NCBI GenBank assembly: GCA_946965045.2
Contig: OX337228.1
Location: 2,604,001-2,668,000 of the forward strand
Length of the DNA: 64,000 nucleotides
Reading direction: 5' to 3'
From: Epithemia pelagica
Taxonomy: Eukaryota; Bacillariophyta; Bacillariophyceae; Surirellales; Surirellaceae
Under the pieces are notes generated by a model, which did not search any database, was not told where the DNA came from, and saw nothing but the letters and a program-made list of their open reading frames with translations. Position 1 is the stretch's first letter, and each line of letters begins with the position of its first letter. The position numbers and the translations under genes are program-made. Positions 9,330 to 17,559 of the stretch are shown piece after piece.

Positions 9330-9540
9330 GAAAGTATATTCTAGCAGAGTTTCCATAGCATATCATTTACATAATAAGAGTAGTTACCATTTCATTAGAG
9401 GTACTGCGATGAGTCTATTGTCATAGTTTCCCGTGTAAGCCCTTTTCGCTGCCGCTTGAGCGCTTGAATTTGGTCTCGGCTCAAGCGTTCAAGCGCTTGA
9501 GTTCTCCAGCAGAAAAAAGCTGTTGCTGGACACAGCTCTA

Positions 9541-9548
9541 GTTCATTG
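9541..9548. repeat. 8-bp target-site duplication, right copy
   Basis: GTTCATTG immediately follows the right TIR of the nested hAT derivative and is identical to 8,671-8,678. Confidence 0.85.
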
Positions 9549-9989
9549 TGTTCATTCCTTGATTCGTGGGTTGTTGCATCATTCTTCTTCTTGTTTGATC
9601 AAGTCTGTTTCTTGTCATTGTCGTTGTCCCTTGGCCCCATCCACTCCTCCTCGTCCTCCTTCATCATGATGGAGCTGTGATTCCCCAGGTCGATCGTCGT
9701 TCTCATTGTCGTCATTCCGTTGGACAATGGCATTGGTTCCACGATGACAATTGCCTCCGGCCCGACATGCCATAGAGGCATACCAATATTTTTGGAGCCC
9801 GAAATGACCTTACCACGCCTTTTGGCTCAGACCATAGCTGGTTGATTTGGTGTTGGTTGCCGCTTCTTGTGTCGGGTCGAAGCAATGCTTGGGACGAGTT
9901 TTGGGGGGCACCAATTCGACTTTACCAAGGTTGAGGGTGCCAAGTCAAGTGGTCTTTGATTGCTGCATTGATAATAGTAATAAAATAAA
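9549..9989. other. Single-copy centre of the foldback element
   Basis: About 440 bp between the nested hAT and the right arm. It has short open frames only (the longest is ~60 codons, minus strand, 9,599-9,781). I recognise no domain, and it probably derives from captured host or transposon sequence. Confidence 0.4.
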
Positions 9990-10541
9990 ATTGTTTGATT
10001 GTTGCGTCGTTTGTCTTGTTTCGCCGTTTGTCTTGTTGCGTCGTTTGTCTCGTTGCGTCATTTGTGTTGTTGCGTCGTTTGTGGATTTGTGGATTTGTGG
10101 ATTTGTGGATTTGTGGATTTGTGGATTTGTGGATTTGTGGATTTGTGGATTTGTGGATTTGTGGATTTGTGGATTTGTGGATTTGTGGATTTGTGGATTT
10201 GTGGATTTGTGGATTTGTGGATTTGTCGATGCGAAATTTCATTCCGTCTCTGTTGTTGTAAACTGTGACTGGCTCTTTGTTACACTCGGGACTGAGATGT
10301 CGCCAAAAACTGGGGCCTAATATTCCTACTTAGAAGTGTTCATTTGTCTACTTAGGTCTCCGGCACGCTCAACAAATGTCAACATTCATCTACAATGCGC
10401 AAGGCCGCAAAGAGGGTATTATAAATTAACGTTTTATAACTGTAATAATATGTACAGTACAAAAACAAAATGTCTATGCGACCTACAGTTTGTGGAGGTT
10501 TGTCTATGTTTGCAGCTCGTCCACAGAAAATACCGAGTATC
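9990..10541. repeat. Right inverted arm of foldback element
   Basis: This is the inverted copy of 7,867-8,594, with the outer 315 bp nearly identical. The inner part contains GTCGTTTGTCTTGTTGC-like units. Confidence 0.85.
10078..10227. repeat. 8-bp minisatellite GTGGATTT, about 18-19 copies
   Basis: The reverse complement of the left-arm array, with fewer than half as many copies. The copy-number difference between otherwise near-identical arms points to slippage or unequal exchange after the arms were formed. Confidence 0.98.
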
Positions 10542-10574
10542 CCTGGTCTTACAATACCTTACGCTACTTACCTA

Positions 10575-10603
10575 CTCCCTCCATTCCAAAATTATTGCAA
10601 CAA
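10575..10603. repeat. Mariner TIR, left
   Basis: Begins CTCCCTCCATTCC and pairs with the inverted copy ending at 12,504. The TA target duplication is at 10,573-10,574. Confidence 0.93.
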
Positions 10604-10941
10604 TTTTTTTTAGTAAAATCAGTCGCACAAAACACTCTCGTAGGCCCTGGTACATTTCTACAGGAGGATGGCTGGCTCATTCGGAGTCGAATTTTGCAGA
10701 TGAACATTCACTGTGACACGTGCCCAAAAATCTATCCAGGCCTTCAATCCTCACTCCCCATCGGCCAAGGACTTCACTCATCTCCCACCACGACCACCAA
10801 AAACTCACGAGCAGCAGCAACAACAACACAATACACACAACGATCCTAATCCTAGGGTGACAATCATTGGCCGTGGCCCCTGGTCGCCTCCTTGTTCAAG
10901 TGGAGGTCGACCAGGTATTCTTGTGATTAGTACTTTAAGTT

Positions 10942-12267
10942 CTAATCTTGTATATCGCTGTTTGTAGGACTAGTGAGGTCGTCTGTCACTGGCAGGACAT
11001 GGGGAAGCTCCCCTTTCCTCTCCAGACCCTGTTTGTCCATGTGTGGTAGTTTGTAGTCATTTCCTCCCCCTGCTTCAATTATTTCATTGAAGCAGGATTG
11101 GAGGGTGAGCCATGTGTGGTTCAGTCGCTCCCTGGGATAGGAATCAAAAGCTTTCTGTACAGATTCCAGCAGCTGTGCCTCATTCGACCCAACAATCAAA
11201 TTGCAACTCTGTATGGCCCTGAAAAAGCCCAGATCACATATGTTTGTGTCTGGGCTGTTGGGAGCTTGTGTAAAAAACTCGGCCCTCACTCCCAACTCTT
11301 TCATGGACCTAAGAAACTCAACAAAGTACATGTCTCCATCCTTGATATGGGACTTGGCGCCATCCTGTTGAATCCTTATGGTTCTCTTGTTTCTGTCTGC
11401 TTGTGGCCACTTCTCCAATATTGCTGGCATTAGTTTTTCCACAAGTAAATCCCTGTAGACCTCTCTGTTAACAGTAATGTTCTTCCATACCATAGTCCCC
11501 TTTTCCCTGTTGACGCTGTTCCTCTTAGCAGGGACCCACTCCCCAATGGGCCAAATGCCCAGTTTTCCATCCCACCATTGATTGAGCGCAGGAACAAAGC
11601 GAGGGCGAGCCACAGCACAAAAGAACATTACTTTTGTAATGTGGCTCTTGTGTTTGCATGTCCTCTGTGGATCCTCTTCATTGTCTGCCAAGACAAAACG
11701 CTGTGCATCCTTCGACACAAAGAACCACTTTTCATCAACATGGATCATGTCAAGCATGTCCTGGTACTCACCGGGTTTCAAAGGGTTCACAAAGGACTGA
11801 GCCATGAGGTATCTAGTCCTCTTGTTGGTCTCAGTCAAGAAGGGCTTCAAGGAGTTGGTGTGGCATCGAAGAGTGCCTTTTTTAACCCAACGATGGACTG
11901 TGCTCTTTGAAACACCCAAAACGGCGGAGAGTTGTTCCTGAGATCTTCGCTTCATCAATGGGACATTTTTAACCGCCTCTCTGACTTCCGGTGAAGAACA
12001 GATAGGAAGTCGTCCACGCGCGCGTGCGTTGGATGAAATTTCAGGAGAGTTAATTACGGTCTCCGCGCGTGATTTCTTCGCGCGCTCCCAAAGTCTACTT
12101 ATGGTGCATCGATGCACACCAAACATTTTGGCGACACCAGACAAAACACCTCTGGGCAAGGTGCCAGAAAGGTTGAAGGTTAGAAGGATGGCCATGGCAC
12201 GTCCGCGGTCTTCTGCCCGCAATTCCTTATACTTTACCCCCCTCCGGGGCTGGCTGGAAGGTGCCAT
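10942..12267 (-). CDS. Mariner-like DDE transposase
   Basis: A 441-residue protein that cuts and pastes the element at TA sites. The N-terminal ~140 residues contain helix-turn-helix DNA-binding segments (VAKMFGVHRCTISRLW and LSAVLGVSKSTVHRW). The catalytic domain shows the first Asp in MIHVDEKWFF, the second in IQQDGAKSH, and the third in SPDTNICDLGFF. I count 42 residues between the last two, near the plant-type DD39D spacing. The third-Asp context (DLGFFRAIQS) is also that of plant mariner-like transposases. The length is normal and no stop or frameshift is seen. The ATG lies about 237 bp inside the right TIR. The minus-strand gene is the only one in the element. Confidence 0.93.
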   Translation of the reverse strand: MAPSSQPRRGVKYKELRAEDRGRAMAILLTFNLSGTLPRGVLSGVAKMFGVHRCTISRLWERAKKSRAETVINSPEISSNARARGRLPICSSPEVREAVKNVPLMKRRSQEQLSAVLGVSKSTVHRWVKKGTLRCHTNSLKPFLTETNKRTRYLMAQSFVNPLKPGEYQDMLDMIHVDEKWFFVSKDAQRFVLADNEEDPQRTCKHKSHITKVMFFCAVARPRFVPALNQWWDGKLGIWPIGEWVPAKRNSVNREKGTMVWKNITVNREVYRDLLVEKLMPAILEKWPQADRNKRTIRIQQDGAKSHIKDGDMYFVEFLRSMKELGVRAEFFTQAPNSPDTNICDLGFFRAIQSCNLIVGSNEAQLLESVQKAFDSYPRERLNHTWLTLQSCFNEIIEAGGGNDYKLPHMDKQGLERKGELPHVLPVTDDLTSPTNSDIQD

Positions 12268-12475
12268 GGTTTGGGGTGGTCTGTGGGGCTAGAACCGGTA
12301 CGCCAAAGTCAGGGGTTTTCTTCTTGCTTACTTTGGTTCCTCGTAACTCTCCAGGATTGTGAGATGGAACATACAAATTATACATCGAAATGTGGGTCTT
12401 GTAATGAGCTTTCGATCTATATAATTTTTAGCGCCAACGGGCTGGCGCTTGAGACGTTACGTCATTTTTAGAAAC

Positions 12476-12504
12476 TTGTTGCGATAATTTTGGAACGGAG
12501 GGAG
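12476..12504. repeat. Mariner TIR, right
   Basis: Ends GGAACGGAGGGAG and is followed by TA at 12,505-12,506. Read inward it starts CTCCCTCCGTTCC. Confidence 0.93.
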
Positions 12505-12528
12505 TAGGAGTAGACAACAGAGCGAGAC

Positions 12529-12536
12529 AACCAGAT
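12529..12536. repeat. 8-bp target-site duplication, left copy
   Basis: AACCAGAT directly precedes the CAGGGT terminus of the 5.35-kb element. The identical copy is at 17,890-17,897. Confidence 0.9.
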
Positions 12537-12830
12537 CAGGGTTTGGAAGTCAAACTTTAGACATTTCTGACTTCACGACTTTATCGTTGACTTTACGACG
12601 ACTTTATCACTTAAAGTCAAGTCATCCCTGTACAGCTACATGACTTTAACCATAAAGTCAAGTCACCCCTATTATATACCTGACTTTAACCGTAAAGTCA
12701 AGTCATGCCTCTGTAGCTACTTGACTTTAACCATAAAGTCAAGTCACTGTCTACATGATAGTGACTTTGTCTACATAAGTCAAGTCACACTCACTTCAAG
12801 ACTGACTTCGTACACGATACACGATACACG
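12537..12830. repeat. Left terminal array of palindromic repeats
   Basis: About six or seven degenerate copies of a ~40-bp unit. The clearest read TGACTTTAACC(A/G)TAAAGTCA followed by AGTCA and a 14-16 bp variable spacer. The core TGACTTTA...TAAAGTCA is an inverted repeat that could form a hairpin or bind a dimer. The array lies directly upstream of the plus-strand gene and ends near 12,810. Confidence 0.85.
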
Positions 12831-13091
12831 ATATACGATCCTCCCCGCATAGAAAAACACAGAGTAAACATGAATGAATGAATGAATGACCCAAAATTCC
12901 AAACGACCACTTACACACATCTCGTCCCTACACCATACATCCCATTTCTGCACCTCCACTGTGTCGACACAGGGGGAGACGGGTTCATGTCATTTGGCCT
13001 GTGTGGTCGTTTGTCCTTAACTCAACAGATAGAACTCCACCCAAGCCCCAGCAGATCTATATCAACCTTATCCAGTACGTCGTCGGACACC

Positions 13092-15464
13092 ATGTCCCCT
13101 TCGAAGCAAGCTTCTGGTGCTCCAGCTTCATCTTCGAACCAAGGGGAAGAGGAAGAGGCTGTCCTTAACAACACTTCTACAGTTACAGCAGATGCCGATG
13201 TCGCAGAGTGCCCGGCTGCTTCAACAGAAACAGAGCAAGGCCAAGACGCAGCAGATGATGAGGTTCAAGACGTAACAGCTGATCACCTCAGAGCGATCCA
13301 AAAAGAAAAATCCTACATTAAGTTCCGTTCACCACCCAAATCAATATTCAAGAAGACCGGCACCAAATGGTGGACAGTTCATCATGTCGATTTCGCTCAC
13401 ATTCGATCGTTGAAGCGAAGACTGAAGACGGAAATAAGTGCCAATGAACTTGAGACAATGGGAGGTATACTTCGCTGTTTCGAAATATTGGATGAAGCTT
13501 CAGAAGACGACCCTCAAGAAGAGGTTTATGAATCAATTGCCAAGCGACTTTTTGTATGTCCGAGATGCTTTGACAATGCGAGCTCTCCACTCCTTAAAGC
13601 AACAATTCTTTGCACCGAAGGAGTATCATCTAATATCGGACAGCACAATCTACGAGTGCACGAAGAACTTCCCGAAAAGAAAAGCGAACCGCTTCTCGAA
13701 AATTCCAAACAACCCTTGATGTCCTCGTATTCCCAACCAATGAAGTCTAGGGAAGAAACGGTCCAAACATTTCGGACAAAGGTCTATGAGTTTATCAACG
13801 ACAATGGTTTCCCTGCTTCCACTGTGGAGAAACCAAACTTTCGAGACCTACTGTCCTTTACTATCAAGCACGCCCCAAGGCTGAGTAGCCAAGATGTTGT
13901 CATCAGCAACCAAGAAGTGGCGAATGAAGTCCCAAATGATGGCAACGACAACAACGATAATGATTCCGAAGTGTCAGAGGACGACGCCTTCAACATATTT
14001 GCTTCCTATAAAGCAGCACAAGATCGTGAGGCAAATGCACGGCGAATGACTACTGGAGGCAATGGCGGTCAAAACAACAAACAGGTTCTTCGAGACAAGC
14101 TATATGAGAAAATAAACGATGAATTCGGGCAGTTCATGGACTACAGTGAGAGAATGGTACAGAGCTCTTGGGAAAGTCACATCAGAAAGTTCCCTTCAGC
14201 AGTGTTTCGAAAAGAATCAGCTACTTGGACACCAAAACAATGGAGCCGATTCAAAGTTGCATGTAACAAGTTACTATTCAGCCGAGTTGGAAAGTACTTT
14301 GACGTCCTTTCGTGGTGGGCAATCTTCAAAGATCGCTTTCCTCAAATTTTTCCCACGGCAATAATCTGGACTGCCAAGCCCGCTACAAATGCGTTCCAAG
14401 AACGTGTTTTTTCTACGGCCTCATTGATGGATGCCAACAAGCGGATGAATCGGCAACTGGATAAGAACTTCGAGATGCGCACATTGGGTTGTCTTACAAG
14501 ACCTCTAGTGGAAATGATCTGGAAAAGGGAAAAAGAGATCATGAATGACGAAAAGAAGAAGAGAGAAGCGGAGGGGGGTGGTGAGGAGGACGCAGTAGTC
14601 GTGGTAGACGACTCTCAGTGGTGGACTGAAGATGAAGAAGATGAAGCACGATCAGTCCCCACAACAGGGGGTGTGAAGCCAACACAGGATGAAGAGACAA
14701 AGACACAGGCTAAGAAGCATCAAGTACCTATCGGGCAACTTGCAGAAGATTCAACACAAGGAGAGATGTTGCGTATGGAACAGATCGTACGAGCCACCAA
14801 CTCATATCAAGAGCACTTGGACAAGGGTAACAGTCTGGACGAAGGGATTCTTATGGAACCTTATAAGTTTAGTGCGAACGACAACGACGAGGTTGCTGAT
14901 GACCGATCTGTTGATAGTGTCGAAATTTTGGACATCGTTGATATGACCGACATTGACCAGGTGGAGATGATGGATAGAGGACGAACTTACCAAACCACAG
15001 ATGACTCGGATTTTGCTCTGGTCACTGTAGCCAGAGAAGAAAAGGAAACACTGAAAGCATATGCGTCAGTAATCGGAGGTGATACTGATAAGGACGAAGC
15101 ACTCAATAACAATCAAGTATCAGAGAATGGACCTGGCGACTCGATGAAGACTCCATCATCGTCAGCCAGGAAGAGGAAAGGCTCTGTTGATGCAACCCCA
15201 ACCAGTGCAGCTTCCAGTTCGACGAAACAGAAACAGAAAAGAGCCCGAAAGGCACCAGGTTCAAAGGGAAGTCGGTCGTCGAAGAATCCATCAAAGCGAA
15301 GGCAAACAAAACTACAGCAGGCGTTTCCCAAAAAGAAACCACCTCCAACAACAGAGAATACTACGGAACAAGAGCAGCCAGCAGCCGCATCAAAGGAGTC
15401 CTCAGCATCAGCATCCTCATCACCACGCAAGGGCACTTGGACAAGTCCACGTACTAAGAAGTAG
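13092..15464 (+). CDS. BED-finger/hAT-dimerisation protein without recognisable catalytic core
   Basis: I prefer the ATG at 13,092 (MSPSKQASGAP, good context; 790 residues). The frame is open to an ATG at 12,882, but those 70 residues look untranslated. Residue positions below are approximate, from 13,092. After an acidic leader, residues ~155-200 hold a BED-like finger (CPRC ... QHNLRVH; C-x2-C-xn-H-x4-H). Residues ~235-280 resemble the hAT segment following the finger (FINDNGFPASTVEKPNFRDL). Around residues 410-460 comes the C-terminal dimerisation signature (VLSWWAIF, then PATNAFQERVFSTAS). The RNase H-like DDE core that should lie between is replaced by ~120 mainly acidic residues. The rest is a long Lys/Glu/Ser tail. 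I infer a DNA-binding, dimerising but non-catalytic derivative. A hidden intron is not excluded. Confidence 0.75.
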   Translation: MSPSKQASGAPASSSNQGEEEEAVLNNTSTVTADADVAECPAASTETEQGQDAADDEVQDVTADHLRAIQKEKSYIKFRSPPKSIFKKTGTKWWTVHHVDFAHIRSLKRRLKTEISANELETMGGILRCFEILDEASEDDPQEEVYESIAKRLFVCPRCFDNASSPLLKATILCTEGVSSNIGQHNLRVHEELPEKKSEPLLENSKQPLMSSYSQPMKSREETVQTFRTKVYEFINDNGFPASTVEKPNFRDLLSFTIKHAPRLSSQDVVISNQEVANEVPNDGNDNNDNDSEVSEDDAFNIFASYKAAQDREANARRMTTGGNGGQNNKQVLRDKLYEKINDEFGQFMDYSERMVQSSWESHIRKFPSAVFRKESATWTPKQWSRFKVACNKLLFSRVGKYFDVLSWWAIFKDRFPQIFPTAIIWTAKPATNAFQERVFSTASLMDANKRMNRQLDKNFEMRTLGCLTRPLVEMIWKREKEIMNDEKKKREAEGGGEEDAVVVVDDSQWWTEDEEDEARSVPTTGGVKPTQDEETKTQAKKHQVPIGQLAEDSTQGEMLRMEQIVRATNSYQEHLDKGNSLDEGILMEPYKFSANDNDEVADDRSVDSVEILDIVDMTDIDQVEMMDRGRTYQTTDDSDFALVTVAREEKETLKAYASVIGGDTDKDEALNNNQVSENGPGDSMKTPSSSARKRKGSVDATPTSAASSSTKQKQKRARKAPGSKGSRSSKNPSKRRQTKLQQAFPKKKPPPTTENTTEQEQPAAASKESSASASSSPRKGTWTSPRTKK

Positions 15465-15630
15465 AGGAAAGGACAAAAGATTCATATCAGAAGAGAATCA
15501 TCACAACAAGACAATCACATCACGGATATCCCACAAATTATCACTACCAACTACCAATCACATCACACACAAAGTACATGTCGGATGTCATTACAACATA
15601 ATAATCTTAGTAAGTAGTAAAAAATTAGCG

Positions 15631-17475
15631 TCAACTCCAGGTTTGGTATTCTTTAATCAGCTCGACATAGATGTAGTGCAGGTTGTTCTTACGGTTGGTT
15701 TCTTGTATCACGTCGTCTTTTCTCGGACAGACATGGCTGATAAGAATCATGAATGACAATTCGGAGGTTTGTTTCGTAGAGAGAATTTGTCCAAACGCAC
15801 CAAATACCGGATTGAGAATGTGCCAGTACTGGGTTGGAAGCCATGACTGGAGGATCAGAGAGGATTCTAAGCCATCTGTAACGTAACTTGGAATCCAGTG
15901 CAGTACTTTACAGCATCGCATTACATGAGTGTCACTTGGTATGCCTTCATGTCGATTGAAAGCAAATGACAGAACAATGGAAGCAGTCTTGTGTCCAATG
16001 CCAAAAATGCATTGAAGCTCGTGGAGACTTATCGTAGGTGAAATGCGACCATGATGAAAATATATGAAGTAATCAGCGGCATTCACTATGCGTTCGGCAT
16101 TGTCATAGTACCGGCCAGATGGAGACAACACACTGCAAAGTGCATCCATTCCATACTTCTTCGCAATTTCAATTGTCGCTTTGGATGACGTAAGTCCAAG
16201 TTTGAACAGACCAGGTACAAGGGAAGAGAGTTGACGGTCCGAAGTACTTGAGCTCATGAGTATAACGATAAGGCACATAAAAGCACGGTCGGAATCCTTG
16301 TCAACCGAAATGTAATCGTCAATCCACTTTTCCCAATCATCTCGGGGACTTCGTAGATTGTCCTCTTGGAATTTCTTGTGAAGGGTGGCAAAGTCTTCTA
16401 GTAGTTGTATCCGGCTAGAAATAATAGCTGTACCAGGAATGTCGGGAAGTTTTTTTCTGAATGCTTGTGGTGGATTGGTTTTCGGTCTGGTTCCAGGAAG
16501 ATGTCGTTTTCCATTGTTGTATTGTATGCCTTGTTTCGAACTTGCAGCATTCTTCAGTAGTAATGCCATCTGTGCACATTGTCGTCGTGTTTTGGGAACA
16601 TAGGCTGACATCAGGCTGTTGGGGGAATTTTTTATATCCTTGTTCATCATTGGGGAGGATGTATCTCCCTTTTTGGTCTGAGACTGAGAATTATGATCCA
16701 ATTGTGAATTGGGTAGCCCAGGTTGTTGTAGTGGCTGTTGTTGTTCCAGGTCTTCAACCTCGTCAGTAATAGTATTCTGGTTGAAATCATCCTTGGATTG
16801 ACTGTTGACGATGGCTTCTAGAATGGACTGGGAAATGCATTGAACTAAGGGGCGAATGGAAGGGGGGAAAGTCCGAATGGAAGAACCCGATGATGAAACA
16901 AGGATTCGGCCATCGTGATGAGTGATCCAAGTATGAAAGGCATCAGTGATTTCATCATGGTTCAATGGAGATGATGGAGATTCGTTGATGAGGTCTTCAA
17001 CAAAGTTGCAACACTCAAGGAATGTTGCATCTTGGGAAACAGAGAATGTCGGATTGCAGGAGAACTTGAGGAGAATATAAGGGAGATTGTCTTTGAGCGG
17101 TTTGCATTGATACTTGTATTCTGAAAGATGACTTGATTTCGGTATTGCAAACATTGCTGTATACATAAGAAGAGCGGCCTTCTCAAAAACCTCTTCAAAT
17201 GTATACCAAAAATGGGTTTGGCAAGTATGGCTGGTGGTCAATTCGAAATCTTTGGGAATTACGGAGATTGTGCCTTGCTCGCAATTCATCCAAAGAATCA
17301 GTGTGCTCTTTATGGCGTCGAGTCTTCCTTCAAAGTCTTCTTGTGAATCCGAGTCGATTTCTGAAAGCATAAGGTCAAAAAGTGACATTGGTGCATGTTC
17401 GAGAGAGATGCTTATGTTGCAACAACTGCATATTGTAACGTATGGTCGGTGTTTCTGACAGTGTGGAGGGTTCAT
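15631..17475 (-). CDS. HhH-GPD DNA glycosylase/AP lyase-like protein (transposon-borne)
   Basis: 614 residues from a clear ATG. The C-terminal third (~405-575) matches the endonuclease III fold: a helix with LMSSSTSDRQ in place of the usual LxSxQT-D, the helix-hairpin-helix LHELQCIFGIGHKTASIVL with the catalytic Lys near 496, and SDTHVMRC with the catalytic Asp near 515, followed by CKVLHWIP. A Lys plus Asp predicts a bifunctional glycosylase/lyase. The LHWIP stretch recalls the plant ROS1/DEMETER demethylases more than bacterial Nth, but this is from memory. The C-terminal four-Cys iron-sulfur loop is missing. The N-terminal two thirds are of unknown fold, with a Cys/His cluster at residues 6-19. 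It lies inside the 8-bp duplication of the hAT-type element, read from the right-hand array. Confidence 0.82.
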   Translation of the reverse strand: MNPPHCQKHRPYVTICSCCNISISLEHAPMSLFDLMLSEIDSDSQEDFEGRLDAIKSTLILWMNCEQGTISVIPKDFELTTSHTCQTHFWYTFEEVFEKAALLMYTAMFAIPKSSHLSEYKYQCKPLKDNLPYILLKFSCNPTFSVSQDATFLECCNFVEDLINESPSSPLNHDEITDAFHTWITHHDGRILVSSSGSSIRTFPPSIRPLVQCISQSILEAIVNSQSKDDFNQNTITDEVEDLEQQQPLQQPGLPNSQLDHNSQSQTKKGDTSSPMMNKDIKNSPNSLMSAYVPKTRRQCAQMALLLKNAASSKQGIQYNNGKRHLPGTRPKTNPPQAFRKKLPDIPGTAIISSRIQLLEDFATLHKKFQEDNLRSPRDDWEKWIDDYISVDKDSDRAFMCLIVILMSSSTSDRQLSSLVPGLFKLGLTSSKATIEIAKKYGMDALCSVLSPSGRYYDNAERIVNAADYFIYFHHGRISPTISLHELQCIFGIGHKTASIVLSFAFNRHEGIPSDTHVMRCCKVLHWIPSYVTDGLESSLILQSWLPTQYWHILNPVFGAFGQILSTKQTSELSFMILISHVCPRKDDVIQETNRKNNLHYIYVELIKEYQTWS

Positions 17476-17559
17476 GGTTTCCTTTGCTTTTGGCTGCTCG
17501 ATACGATTGTCCAGAGTACAGAGTGTGGAATGTGGAATACGTGCTTGAGTCGACTTAAA

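Larger units (their letters stand above)
8679..9540 (+). mobile_element. Non-autonomous hAT element nested in the foldback element
   Basis: An 862-bp insertion with imperfect TIRs (TTGAGCTGTGTCCAGC left, TAGAGCTGTGTCCAGC as read inward from the right) and a perfect 8-bp duplication GTTCATTG on both sides, diagnostic of hAT transposition. Subterminal CGCTTGAG/CTCAAGCG motifs recur several times near both ends, as transposase-binding sites do in hAT elements. The interior encodes only an acidic segment and the C-terminal hAT dimerisation domain, so it is a deletion derivative. Confidence 0.85.
7867..10541. mobile_element. Foldback-type transposon with minisatellite-bearing inverted arms
   Basis: The ends are exact inverted copies beginning GATACTCGGTATTTTCTG. 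The outer ~315 bp of each arm (7,867-8,181 and 10,228-10,541) differ at only four positions that I can count. Each arm then passes into the same tandem 8-bp repeat and a further short inverted part. CCTGG occurs on both flanks (7,862-7,866 and 10,542-10,546), a plausible 5-bp target duplication. Long inverted arms built of tandem repeats are the hallmark of foldback elements. No transposase is visible in the centre, so it would be mobilised in trans. Confidence 0.75.
10575..12504 (-). mobile_element. Plant-type mariner transposon, apparently intact
   Basis: A 1,930-bp element bounded by TIRs that start CTCCCTCC and match over about 29 bp with two mismatches, with a TA dinucleotide outside each end (10,573-10,574 and 12,505-12,506). 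The CTCCCTCC(G/A)TTCC terminus is the one typical of plant mariner-like elements and Stowaway MITEs. One uninterrupted transposase gene fills the minus strand. Intact TIRs, TSD and ORF suggest recent activity. Confidence 0.93.

Noticed and set aside
12537-12830. CRISPR-like repeats with spacers
   Set aside because: The ~40-bp units are degenerate palindromes at a transposon end and are mirrored at the other end.
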